NCBI GenBank assembly: GCA_947499615.1
Contig: CANMOP010000001.1
Span: 62,001-126,000 of the forward strand
Source of the DNA: RH-chloro-G1 sp003670575
GTDB lineage: Bacteria > Chloroflexota > Dehalococcoidia > UBA2979
Direction of reading: 5' to 3'
DNA length: 64,000 nt
Shown here: in pieces, positions 50,935 through 59,148 of the stretch
Layout of the letters: each line of letters starts with the position of its first letter
Numbering within the stretch: position 1 is the first letter of the stretch
Notes under the pieces: model-generated
Told to the model about the DNA's origin: nothing
Databases searched by the model: none
Seen by the model: the letters and a program-made list of their open reading frames with translations, nothing else
Position numbers and translations under genes: made by a program

Positions 50935-51185
50935 GCCCGAATCGCACCCGGCCTGTCCGAGCGCTTCCTTCATGTGCAAATCATCGAAGGCAGCCAGATC
51001 GGCCAGATTGGGGAACGCCCGCACTTCTGGTGAAGCACTCCCTCAGGTGGCGGCGGAGCGAACCCTGACGTGATGGCAGTTCACCGAGGGCATCAGCACA
51101 GCCGGAGACAGCCGGGGACACGCTGACGCCACGACTCGCTCCCGGCATGACGAGAGTCAACGTCTCATGGCTGGCGATCGACTGG

Positions 51186-52421
51186 TTAGCGGGCGGGCGT
51201 GGCGGTGGGACTCGCAAGTGGCACGGGGGCCTGCGATGGTGATGATGATGGTGCGTCGGCTGCACCACGAGCGCTCTGCACCTGCACGGTAACGGCGGTC
51301 AGGCGATCATTTTCTTCGAATCGATCGATGTTCAATTCGCCGCCGAAGCGGCTGTCCGCGGAAGTAAACGCGATCACTGAGGCGTTGCCACTCTTGCTGT
51401 CGCTACCGACTTGCGCATTGGCGCCGCGAAGCGCCTGACGGTACGCGAGCACGACTTCCGGCGCGGGGCGGTCGGTGACCAGAGTCACTTCGTATTGACC
51501 ACCCTGCGGCCCGGTGACCCAGCGCACCGCGACCGCCGTCATGCCGTCAAGCAGCAGAAACGGCGCGGGGAAGGTGCGCGGCACGGTGCGCGGCTCCGTC
51601 GCGACGTATCGAGCCTGAATCGGTATCTCGGGCGCAACCTGCACGATGTAGACGAGGCTGGTGCGCTGATCTTTGCCGATCCCCAGGCTGCGGAGTGCCG
51701 ACTGCAGGCCCGCGATGTCCTTTGTGTCCTTGCCGGCAACCTTCACAATGCGATCGCCCTGGCTCAGCGCGGCACTGCCGGCCTCGCCGCGCACTACCAC
51801 CCGCTTCACCTCTGGGCCCCCCTCGTGCTCCTCCAGTTCCACGCCCAGGGCGGGAACGAAGGCGTGGCGCGGTAACGTCAGGGTCGTCGGCTTCCCGCCA
51901 CGCGATACCACTACATCAAACGTGGGGGTCGCCGGCAGTGGCTGGATCACCATGGTCCCGCTCACGGTCTCGCTGTGGGTGTTCTGGAATTGGTAGGCGG
52001 AGACACCCTCGCTGGAGCGGCCACCGGTGACCTGCCACGGCGGCTCGTCCAGCAGCTCGCGCATCGAATCGGCGACGGTCTGCTCGTCGCGTCGCACTTC
52101 GTACATCACGAAGAAAGTGAGCGAGCCGTCAGCCTTCGCCACGCGCCCCGAACCGAGCAACGTGGACTCCGGTGGCACCGGCAACGCGGACTTCGGATCC
52201 TTCGTGTCGGCGGTGCGACCGGGATTCAGCGCGGCCTCCAGGCCGGTCGGCAACGCACCCGGGAGCGATTGCACTTCCGTGCCAACGCCCTCGCCAACCC
52301 GCAACACCAGCTCGGCAAGCGTCCGGTCGCTAGCGCTACCGCCGCCAATGCCGAGGCTGCCACAGCCGACAGCGAACACCAACGGCAGGCATGCGAACAC
52401 GGAGGCGACCCAGCGAAGCAT
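51186..52421 (-). CDS. PDZ-domain lipoprotein
   Basis: This 411-residue lipoprotein has signal and lipobox FAVGC. The middle is a beta-rich domain (YQFQNTHSETVSGTMVIQPL). A PDZ domain (about 205-290) contains EVKRVVVRGEAGSAALSQGD and RIVKVAGKDTKDIAGLQSAL. The C-terminal domain is unknown. It resembles the PDZ protein at 12571 in the sequence VAGKDTKDIAGLQSALRSLG versus AAGKDVRDIEALRGALAV, so the two may share ancestry. ATG at 52421 has GGAAGG upstream. It lies between tRNA-His and flagellin 1; a role in motility is not shown. Confidence 0.65.
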   Translation of the reverse strand: MLRWVASVFACLPLVFAVGCGSLGIGGGSASDRTLAELVLRVGEGVGTEVQSLPGALPTGLEAALNPGRTADTKDPKSALPVPPESTLLGSGRVAKADGSLTFFVMYEVRRDEQTVADSMRELLDEPPWQVTGGRSSEGVSAYQFQNTHSETVSGTMVIQPLPATPTFDVVVSRGGKPTTLTLPRHAFVPALGVELEEHEGGPEVKRVVVRGEAGSAALSQGDRIVKVAGKDTKDIAGLQSALRSLGIGKDQRTSLVYIVQVAPEIPIQARYVATEPRTVPRTFPAPFLLLDGMTAVAVRWVTGPQGGQYEVTLVTDRPAPEVVLAYRQALRGANAQVGSDSKSGNASVIAFTSADSRFGGELNIDRFEENDRLTAVTVQVQSARGAADAPSSSPSQAPVPLASPTATPAR

Positions 52422-52487
52422 CACAGAGCCTTCCCGGTGAGCGGCACAGGGCCGAGCCGCGCTGGATGACAGGGCAGTGGGAGTTTT

Positions 52488-52564
52488 TGGGGTGGGTGGA
52501 GGGATTTGAACCCTCGGTCTCCAGGGCCACAACCTGGCGCCTTAACCGCTAGGCGACACCCACC
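52488..52564 (-). tRNA. tRNA-His (GTG)
   Basis: The cloverleaf is complete on the minus strand: acceptor GTGGGTG/CACCCAC, D arm GCC...GGC, anticodon stem CCAGG/CCTGG with loop TTGTGGC (anticodon GTG), T arm GAGGG-TTCAAAT-CCCTC. An extra 5' G faces discriminator C, the histidine identity pair. The 3' CCA is encoded. Confidence 0.95.
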
Positions 52565-52647
52565 ACGGACGTAGCCACGCGGCCACCGTCAGAGTGTAGC
52601 ATCGGCTGCCGCACCGAACCACGGGTCAGCCCGTCATCTCCTGAGCA

Positions 52648-53700
52648 TCACGGCAAATACAGCCGAGGATCGAGCGCCTGTCCGTCCAGCTGCAGCCCAA
52701 AGCCAAGCAGCGGCTGCCCGATCTGGTTCACGCCGAGCGTCCCAAGCGGGTCGCCACGACGCGCGAAATCACCGCTCCCGACGTGCAGCAGGTCCAGTCC
52801 ATCGAGGCTCGCGCCCCAACCATTGCCGCCATCCAGGCTGACCAATGAGCCGCTCACGCCGGCGCGCGTGGCGCCGACAAAGGCGTCGGCGGGCGAGAGC
52901 ACCGTCGCGCCAGGCAACCCGAGCAGGCCAAGCGCCGCACCCGATGACTGCCGACCAAGCACGGTGGCGAGGGGCGAACTGAGTACGCCGGACGGTCCGC
53001 GACCGCCGTAGACCGCAGCCTCACCCTCTGGACGCAGCGTTGCCTTCGCGTCGCCGATGATCGCGGACAGGTACTGCTTCGTCTCCGCGGGGAGGCCGCG
53101 CTCCCAGTCGGCGCCGTGCGCTCGCACCAGTTGCTGCACACGTGCTGCGCCAGCGTTGTATGCCGCCAGCGCCTTACGCACATCACCATCGAAGGCTTGC
53201 AGGTTGTGGCGCATAGTCATCGCGCCGGCCTTCAGCGATGCCTCCGGATCGGTGCGATCGACGCCTGGATAGAACTGCGGCATCAGTTGCGCGATGCCCT
53301 CGGCACCCGCACTGGAGCGCCGCTGCCCCAGCGCCACGGCAGGATCGAAGCCGGATTCCTGCGCAATCTGCCGCTCGAACAATGCGCCGAAGCCGGGGGC
53401 CACTGTATGGTCGCCCACCGTACGCGTCATGTTGCGCCAGCCGTACGGATCCGCGGCGCCGCTGCCACGAGCCGACCACTGCTTCAGCAACGTGCCGTAG
53501 TCGGCCTTCGACGCACTATGCGGCTCGGCGAACTTGCCGCTGCGCATGGCGTCCAGGGTGGCGCGCAACTCGGACAGCTCGGAGCGCGGCTCCGCGAGAT
53601 GTGCATCGAGTACCGCCGCGAAGTCGCGACGCGACGGCATCGCGAGTGCGATGCGAGGAGGCGCGCCCGCCCCGACTGGGCCGACGGAATCAATAGGCAC
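52648..53700 (-). CDS. lytic transglycosylase with degenerate M23-like C terminus
   Basis: This protein has 350 residues. The SLT domain (about 100-215) has the catalytic Glu in QIAQESGFDPAVALGQRR, then AEGIAQLMPQF and ALAAYNAGAARVQQLV. The C-terminal 70 residues read like the end of an M23 peptidase (LDLLHVGSGDFARRGDPLGT, then GFGLQLDGQALDPRLYL), but the metal-ligand HxH is replaced by GFGLQ. It lacks an obvious signal peptide. The location amid flagellar genes suggests a flagellum-related muramidase comparable to FlgJ, but this is inferred. Confidence 0.75.
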   Translation of the reverse strand: MPIDSVGPVGAGAPPRIALAMPSRRDFAAVLDAHLAEPRSELSELRATLDAMRSGKFAEPHSASKADYGTLLKQWSARGSGAADPYGWRNMTRTVGDHTVAPGFGALFERQIAQESGFDPAVALGQRRSSAGAEGIAQLMPQFYPGVDRTDPEASLKAGAMTMRHNLQAFDGDVRKALAAYNAGAARVQQLVRAHGADWERGLPAETKQYLSAIIGDAKATLRPEGEAAVYGGRGPSGVLSSPLATVLGRQSSGAALGLLGLPGATVLSPADAFVGATRAGVSGSLVSLDGGNGWGASLDGLDLLHVGSGDFARRGDPLGTLGVNQIGQPLLGFGLQLDGQALDPRLYLP

Positions 53701-53806
53701 GCCACCAGCCTATCGGCAGTGGCACCTCGGAGCGCATGAGGGAACGCCCGCGATCGAGCAAGAGAGTCAGCGATGGTTGCATGGCACCGGCGACCGACCC
53801 ACCCCG

Positions 53807-54304
53807 CTACGCGTACTCGCCGAGGCTGCGGTAGCGCCCCGCCCAGAACAGCAGCGGCGTCGCCTCCGGCCGCTCGATGGAGACCGCGATGACCTTGCCG
53901 AGGAAGATCGTGTGGTCCCCGCCCTCCAGGCGCTCCGCGATCTCACAGTCGATCCAGGCAAGAGCACCCTCGATCAGCGGGGAGCCGGTCTGACCGCGCT
54001 CGTACGGGACACCCGCCATGCCCTCCACGCCGTGGGACGCAAAGGTCTTCGAGAGTTCGAACTGGTCGTGCGCGAGGATGTTCACCGCAAACGCTCGAGC
54101 GCCCATCAACTGCGGGTGCGCGGAGACCTTCTTATCGATGCAGATCATGAGCAGCATCGGATCCAGAGAGATCGAGGCAATCGCGTTGGCGGTCATGCCA
54201 CGCGTCACCTCGCCATCATCCCAGGTGATGACGGTGACGCCGGTGGCGAATCGGCCGATCGCATCGCGGTAACCGCGGGAATCCAGGGCTGACTCGGTGG
54301 TCAT
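53807..54304 (-). CDS. flavin reductase-like protein
   Basis: This 165-residue FMN-binding split-barrel protein has FATGVTVITWDDGEVTRGMTA near the N terminus, VNILAHDQFELSKTFA and a final LLFWAGRYRSLG. The family supplies reduced flavin to two-component monooxygenases or acts as an oxidoreductase. ATG at 54304 has GGAAG just upstream. No monooxygenase partner is adjacent. Confidence 0.88.
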   Translation of the reverse strand: MTTESALDSRGYRDAIGRFATGVTVITWDDGEVTRGMTANAIASISLDPMLLMICIDKKVSAHPQLMGARAFAVNILAHDQFELSKTFASHGVEGMAGVPYERGQTGSPLIEGALAWIDCEIAERLEGGDHTIFLGKVIAVSIERPEATPLLFWAGRYRSLGEYA

Positions 54305-54482
54305 GCGGCTTCCGATCTGGCACTGCCCAAGCGGGCTGCCATCCAGGCGGCCCCCACTCAACGGCGACATCCTATCACCGGGCGAAGCATGCGGGAGGCG
54401 GCGGCCCGGTGGACGGTTTCGCCGGAGAGGGCCAAACTTGCGACATCGACTTCAGGAGAGAGGGGCCCCGTCCGTGGGCCAT

Positions 54483-54500
54483 CACAGTCAGCTGACAGTG
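54483..54500. promoter_or_regulatory. dyad upstream of mgtE
   Basis: CAC-A-GTCAGCTGAC-A-GTG forms an 18-bp inverted repeat with one symmetric mismatch pair, 55 nt before the mgtE start. It may be an operator. I could not recognise an M-box magnesium riboswitch in the 250-nt gap. Confidence 0.35.
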
Positions 54501-54554
54501 AATTAGTCCGCCCTCCGGCGCACCACGCCCGGGACGGGCGAAAGGTGCGCGCCA

Positions 54555-55892
54555 ATGACCTTCGAACCCCGCGACACGCGGTCGGCGATGCCCGACGCGT
54601 CCGCTGTCTTGGACGAGTGGCAGACCTACGATGAAGACGAGCGACTTGCCGTCTTCGAGTCGCTGAGCCACGGCCAGGCCTCGGAACTCTTCCTCACCCT
54701 CAGCCCCGCAGACCGCGAGGCACTGCTCTCCGCATTCTCCGTGCCGGAGCGCCGCATCTGGCTGCGCGTGCTGGCCCCGGACGACGCCGCTGACGTGATC
54801 CAGCAAGCGCCGGAGGATGATCGTGCCGCGCTGTTGGATCTACTGGATCGGCGCACCCGCGTAGAGGTGGAAGCGCTGATGGCGTACGCGGAGGATGTCG
54901 CCGGCGGGCGAATGAACACCTCCTACGTCACGCTGCGGCCGGAGATGACCATCGCGCAGGCGCTCGCCTACCTGCGGCTCCAGGCGGCGGATCGCATCCA
55001 GATGGTCTACTACGCATACGTCATCGACACCGAGGAACATCTGCTCGGGGTCATCTCGTTCCGCGATCTCATGACGGCGCCGTCAGCCAGCCGCGTGCAG
55101 GACGTGATGCTGCCCTCGCCCGTCTCCGTACACGAGGAGATGGACCAGGAAGCCGTCGCTGAACTGCTCGCCGAGCACAACCTGCTCGCCGTCCCGGTCG
55201 TCGACGATGAAGGACGCGTCAAGGGCATCATTACCGCCGACGACGTGCTGGACGTGGTGCAGCAAGAGGCGACGGAGGACATCCAGAAGATCGGCGGTGT
55301 CCAGACGCTGGACCTGCCGTACTTCCGCACGGGCGCACCGGAGATGCTGCGCAAGCGCGGCGGCTGGCTCTCCCTGCTGTTTGTCGGTGAGATGTTCACC
55401 GCCACCGCGATGGGCTTCTTTGAGCACGAGATTGCGCGGGCGGTGGTGTTGGTGCTGTTTGTGCCGCTGGTAGTGTCCAGCGGTGGGAACTCCGGCTCGC
55501 AGGCGTCCACCCTCGTGATCCGCGCCATGGCGCTGGGCGAGGTGCGCATGCGCGACTGGCTGCAGGTGATGCGCCGCGAGATGGTGATCGGACTCGGCCT
55601 GGGCACGATGCTCGCCATCCTCGGCGCGATCCGGATCGCGCTGTGGCAGAGCGCCTTCGGATCGTACGGCGACCAATTCATCCTGCTGGGGATCACGGTT
55701 TCCGTGAGCCTGGTGGGCATCGTGGCATGGGGCACGCTCGTCGGCTCCACACTCCCACTCGCGTTACGCCGGCTCGGCCTTGACCCGGCGAACGCGTCAG
55801 CGCCGCTGGTGGCGACGTTATGTGACGTCACCGGCCTCGTCATTTACTTCTCGGTGGCGAAGGTGATCCTGCTGGATCGGATGGTTCTCTAG
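54555..55892 (+). CDS. mgtE: magnesium transporter MgtE
   Basis: This 445-residue Mg2+ channel has a cytoplasmic MgtE_N superhelical domain (about 20-120), two CBS domains (RMNTSYVTLRPEMTIAQALA and PSPVSVHEEMDQEAVAEL, about 125-250), a plug helix, and a five-helix membrane domain (about 270-445). The pore motif is LVVSSGGNSGSQASTLVIRA. ATG at 54555. It converges on flagellin 2; a strong shared hairpin terminates both. Confidence 0.94.
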   Translation: MTFEPRDTRSAMPDASAVLDEWQTYDEDERLAVFESLSHGQASELFLTLSPADREALLSAFSVPERRIWLRVLAPDDAADVIQQAPEDDRAALLDLLDRRTRVEVEALMAYAEDVAGGRMNTSYVTLRPEMTIAQALAYLRLQAADRIQMVYYAYVIDTEEHLLGVISFRDLMTAPSASRVQDVMLPSPVSVHEEMDQEAVAELLAEHNLLAVPVVDDEGRVKGIITADDVLDVVQQEATEDIQKIGGVQTLDLPYFRTGAPEMLRKRGGWLSLLFVGEMFTATAMGFFEHEIARAVVLVLFVPLVVSSGGNSGSQASTLVIRAMALGEVRMRDWLQVMRREMVIGLGLGTMLAILGAIRIALWQSAFGSYGDQFILLGITVSVSLVGIVAWGTLVGSTLPLALRRLGLDPANASAPLVATLCDVTGLVIYFSVAKVILLDRMVL

Positions 55893-55937
55893 GTTCCGCA
55901 TCCGCTCCTCACGCTGTCGCTCACACCGCGCACGCAC

Positions 55938-55984
55938 CACGAAGCCCCCGCGCCGGCATGGACCTGCCGACCGGGGGCTTCGTG
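55938..55984. terminator. bidirectional hairpin between mgtE and flagellin 2
   Basis: CACGAAGCCCCCG (55938-55950) and CGGGGGCTTCGTG (55972-55984) form a perfect 13-bp stem. The loop itself holds a hairpin, CGGCA-TGGACC-TGCCG (55954-55969), again with GGA in the loop on the plus strand. It is well placed to terminate both convergent genes. Confidence 0.7.
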
Positions 55985-56011
55985 CACCTCGCCGAGGCGA
56001 GACTACAAGGA

Positions 56012-57202
56012 CTACATGCGCTGGAGCAGCGTGGAGACGATCTGCGCCGAGCTGTTGGCCTGCGCCAACACGGACACACCGGCCTGCTGCATGATCTGCG
56101 CCGAGACCAGCTTGGTCGACACCTGCGCGATGTCCGCGTCACGGATACGGGACTCGGAAGCGCTCAGGTTCTCAGCGGCGACACCGAGGCTGTTGATCGC
56201 GGCCTCGATCTGGTTCTGCGAAGCACCGAACTTCGCACGCTGAGTGCTGACGTCCTGGATCGAGGTGTCGATCGAGGCGAGCAGCGTGTTCGCCTTGGCC
56301 ACCGTGCTCACGCTCGTGTTGTCCGTGACCAGCACGCCGATCTCGCTACCGCCGGTACCGATGGCGGCCGACCGCATGTCGGCGTAGTCCACCGTGATCG
56401 TGTCGGACGACTGCGCGCCGACCTGATAGGTCGCAGTGCCGGAGCCACCGGACGTGATGATGGTCAGGCCGTTGAGGTCCGTCAACACATCGTCGGTCGT
56501 CTTCGCAGAGGCACCGACCACCGTGATGGAAGCCTGGTGGGCACCGGAGAACGAGATCGTGAGCGCCCCGTCGGCGGCCAGCGTAGCGTCTGCGATGTCC
56601 ACATCCACGGACGTGGTGCCGTCGCTCAGGCGGGCGGTGTCCGAGTCCACCTTTGTGAAGGTGTACGTGGTCCCAGCCTTCAACTTGCTCACGTCCACAG
56701 CGGACACCGTAGCGCTCGCTGTGGTCGCCAGCGCAGTACCCACGGCCAGCGTGCCGGTGCCGGCGTTGGAGGTCGACAGTGCGCCGGTCAGCAGCGAGAG
56801 TCCGTTGAACTTCGTGCGGCTTGCGGTGTTGTCGATCTCGTTGGTCAGCGTGAGCATCTCTTCACCGATGGCGGTGCGGTCGTTGGCGCCCAGCGTGCTG
56901 TTACCAGCCTGGACTGCCAGCTCACGCATGCGCTGCAGCATGCAGTGGACCTCGTTCAGCGCGCCTTCAGCGGTCTGAATCATGGAGATGCCGTCCTGCG
57001 CGTTTCGGGCACCCTGGTTGAGGCCCCGCACCTGAGAACGCAGCTTCTCGCTGATGGCCAGTCCTGCAGCGTCGTCGGCGGCGCGGTTGATGCGCAGACC
57101 GCTCGACAGTTGCTCCAGGGCCTTGCCCATCTTTGCCCCGGTGGCGCCAAGGTTGCGCTGAGCGTTCAGTGCCTGCACGTTCGTGTTGATGATAAGCGGC
57201 AT
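56012..57202 (-). CDS. fliC: flagellin, copy 2
   Basis: This 396-residue flagellin has MPLIINTNVQALNAQRNLGA and LSSGLRINRAADDAAGLAIS at the N terminus and ENLSASESRIRDADIAQVST at the C terminus, ending VSTLLQRM. The central domain closely matches copy 1 (for example NNTS- and TYTF-containing strands), so the two arose by a fairly recent duplication. ATG at 57202 has AAGGAG 10 nt upstream. A sigma-28 promoter lies about 110 nt upstream. Confidence 0.95.
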   Translation of the reverse strand: MPLIINTNVQALNAQRNLGATGAKMGKALEQLSSGLRINRAADDAAGLAISEKLRSQVRGLNQGARNAQDGISMIQTAEGALNEVHCMLQRMRELAVQAGNSTLGANDRTAIGEEMLTLTNEIDNTASRTKFNGLSLLTGALSTSNAGTGTLAVGTALATTASATVSAVDVSKLKAGTTYTFTKVDSDTARLSDGTTSVDVDIADATLAADGALTISFSGAHQASITVVGASAKTTDDVLTDLNGLTIITSGGSGTATYQVGAQSSDTITVDYADMRSAAIGTGGSEIGVLVTDNTSVSTVAKANTLLASIDTSIQDVSTQRAKFGASQNQIEAAINSLGVAAENLSASESRIRDADIAQVSTKLVSAQIMQQAGVSVLAQANSSAQIVSTLLQRM

Positions 57203-57232
57203 GCGATTGGACTCCTTCGCCAGTCACGCCCC

Positions 57233-57244
57233 GGCATCCATGCC
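57233..57244 (-). promoter_or_regulatory. CsrA-type GGA hairpin in the flagellin 2 leader
   Basis: This is exactly the same 12-mer as in the flagellin 1 leader (GGCATGGATGCC on the minus strand), 30 nt upstream of the ATG. The rest of the two leaders differs, so the hairpin is specifically kept. The Shine-Dalgarno AAGGAG supplies a second GGA. Confidence 0.6.
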
Positions 57245-57310
57245 GAGACTATCGAGTGAGGGCGCCCGCCCGGCACCCCGTAGGGAAGCCCCTAGTGGAC
57301 TTCATGGGAA

Positions 57311-57338
57311 TCATCGGCAGCACCGCGGCGGCACCTTA
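57311..57338 (-). promoter_or_regulatory. sigma-28 promoter of flagellin 2
   Basis: Minus strand TAAG (57338-57335), 16-nt spacer, GCCGATGA (57318-57311), one mismatch from the sigma-28 -10 consensus. The transcript would have a leader of about 100 nt containing the GGA hairpin. Confidence 0.7.
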
Positions 57339-57450
57339 GGGGTCTTCCCGACTTTTCTTGAAGAACTTTGCGTACAGGTTCGGCGCAATGTACGTACGGG
57401 GCGGCGCATCCCCGCCTACGCGTGTGCGTTATCATCCCGACACTCATTAC

Positions 57451-57993
57451 ATGACTGTCTCGACCACCCCTCGCGATGCCGAGCGCGTGCCCGACGATAT
57501 GGTGCGCGTCGTCCACGTCATGTCGCACCCGGTGATGACCATTGAGGCGAACGCATCGCTGGCCGCTGCGCGCGATCTCCTGCATGAACATGGAGTCCAT
57601 CACCTGGTGGTGCTGGACCGCGGTCAGATGATCGCGGTGATCTCCGACCGCGACGTGCTTCGCGCGCTCAGTCCGTTCCTCGGCACCATCGGCGAGCAGA
57701 CACGTGACACCAGGACGCTGCTGAAGCCGGTCTACCAGCTGGCGACGTACCACCCGGTCACCGTGCGCGACGATGCGACGGTCGCCGAGGCGTCCGCGCT
57801 GATGCTCAACCACGAGATATCGTGCCTCCCCGTACTGGACGCTGGCGGGCGACTCGTAGGGGTCGTCACCACGCGCGACCTGATGCGCGGAATGCTCGGC
57901 GGACTGACTGGCAGTCACGCTGGCAACACTCCGACTCCCGCAGAGCCTGTGCCACCCCAGCCGCACGGCGCAGAACTGCGGGATCGCCCCTAG
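57451..57993 (+). CDS. CBS-domain pair protein
   Basis: This 180-residue protein consists of two CBS domains: VMSHPVMTIEANASLAAARD and ISDRDVLRALS, then ATYHPVTVRDDATVAEASAL and GVVTTRDLMRGML, plus a Pro-rich tail. Such stand-alone pairs sense adenine nucleotides. ATG at 57451 has no clear Shine-Dalgarno; in-frame starts at 57388 and 57358 exist. It is divergent from flagellin 2, with 248 nt between them holding the flagellin promoter. Confidence 0.8.
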   Translation: MTVSTTPRDAERVPDDMVRVVHVMSHPVMTIEANASLAAARDLLHEHGVHHLVVLDRGQMIAVISDRDVLRALSPFLGTIGEQTRDTRTLLKPVYQLATYHPVTVRDDATVAEASALMLNHEISCLPVLDAGGRLVGVVTTRDLMRGMLGGLTGSHAGNTPTPAEPVPPQPHGAELRDRP

Positions 57994-58070
57994 CCATCTC
58001 AGGGTTTCCACCGACCGAACCACTCGTTTCCCCGATCTCCATGCGTCGCGACGCGCTGCACACTGGCCGC

Positions 58071-59078
58071 ATGGAACGTCTCTTGGTCTGCGGCTGGGAT
58101 GTGGGCGAAGCTCGATCGCTTCAGGGCATGCTGGCGGCGTTACGCCGCGAGGCAGCACTGGAGGCAGTCGCCGTCGGCGATCGTCAGCCGTCCGCGCTGG
58201 TTCATGCTCGCGCCGCACTCGGGCTGCCCTGCTACCAGCACCTGCGCGAGATGATTCGGACTACCGATTCCAACGCCGTGCTATTCGCTACACCAGATCT
58301 TGCGGTAGAACTCGCAGCCGACGCCGCCGCTCGTGGGCGCGACCTGCTGCTGCTCGGCGACCAAATGGACGGAGCGGCACTCGACGCCGCTGCAACCGCA
58401 ACCATCCGCTACGGCGTGGCGCTGGCCGTGCTGCGGCCGGCACTGCGTGGCGCCGGACTCACGTTCCTGACAGACCTCATCGAGGCGGACCAGCGCTGGA
58501 CGCCCGTAGCGTTGCACCTCGAGCTGCGCGGCGATCGCGCGGCGCACTCAATGCTGCGCGACCTGGTAGCGGCGACCACGCGCCTGATGCACGCCACGCC
58601 AACCGAGGTGTTTGCCTCGGTGGGCGGACGCGACCGTGACAACCCGGTGTCGATGGCTGCGCACCTGCGATTCGAGGACGATCGGCTGGTGACGCTCTCT
58701 GCGCGACCAGGCCTCAGCGATCGAATCGTGCTGAGCGCGGACACCGCCGCCGGCTCGATCGAACTCGATGCAGCTGATGGCGACTCGAGGCTGACGCTGG
58801 CACCCTGGGGCGGCGACGCACAACGCTCGCTGCTGCGCGACCAGGATTCGTTCACGTTGGAAGCTCGTCACGTCTCCGCCGTACGCGGTGACGATGCACT
58901 GGACCAGAAGCTCGCACACCGCGAGGCCGCGCTGCTGTACGCCATTGAGGCAGCCGCCACGACCGGCATCCTCGCTCGCGTTGAAGACCCGGGCACCCGC
59001 AGCACGCTGCGCGTGCTCGCCGGCGGAGCGCTGGGTGCAACGCCACGCCTTGGGCAACTGCGGGTCGTCGCACAGTAG
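58071..59078 (+). CDS. Rossmann-fold oxidoreductase-like protein (Gfo/Idh-like)
   Basis: This protein has about 335 residues. It begins ERLLVCGWDVGEARSLQGML, continues with LGLPCYQHLREMIRTTDSNA and VLFATPDLA, the layout of the NAD-binding half of Gfo/Idh/MocA proteins, and then a beta-rich C-terminal half. The canonical GxGxxG and the EKP catalytic motif are not seen (the expected place reads LLLGDQMDGA), so catalysis is doubtful. ATG 58071 is preferred; ATG 58041 is possible. Neither has a good Shine-Dalgarno. Confidence 0.55.
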   Translation: MERLLVCGWDVGEARSLQGMLAALRREAALEAVAVGDRQPSALVHARAALGLPCYQHLREMIRTTDSNAVLFATPDLAVELAADAAARGRDLLLLGDQMDGAALDAAATATIRYGVALAVLRPALRGAGLTFLTDLIEADQRWTPVALHLELRGDRAAHSMLRDLVAATTRLMHATPTEVFASVGGRDRDNPVSMAAHLRFEDDRLVTLSARPGLSDRIVLSADTAAGSIELDAADGDSRLTLAPWGGDAQRSLLRDQDSFTLEARHVSAVRGDDALDQKLAHREAALLYAIEAAATTGILARVEDPGTRSTLRVLAGGALGATPRLGQLRVVAQ

Positions 59079-59148
59079 TCCCGCGCGTTTCTGCCTGGCT
59101 CGTTGCCGAGGGGCAGCTGAGTTGCTCCAGTAGCGGTCGCCGTCGAGA

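Noticed and set aside
54371..54554. M-box or other riboswitch upstream of mgtE
   Set aside because: I could not find the conserved M-box core; only a dyad and GC-rich hairpin segments are visible.
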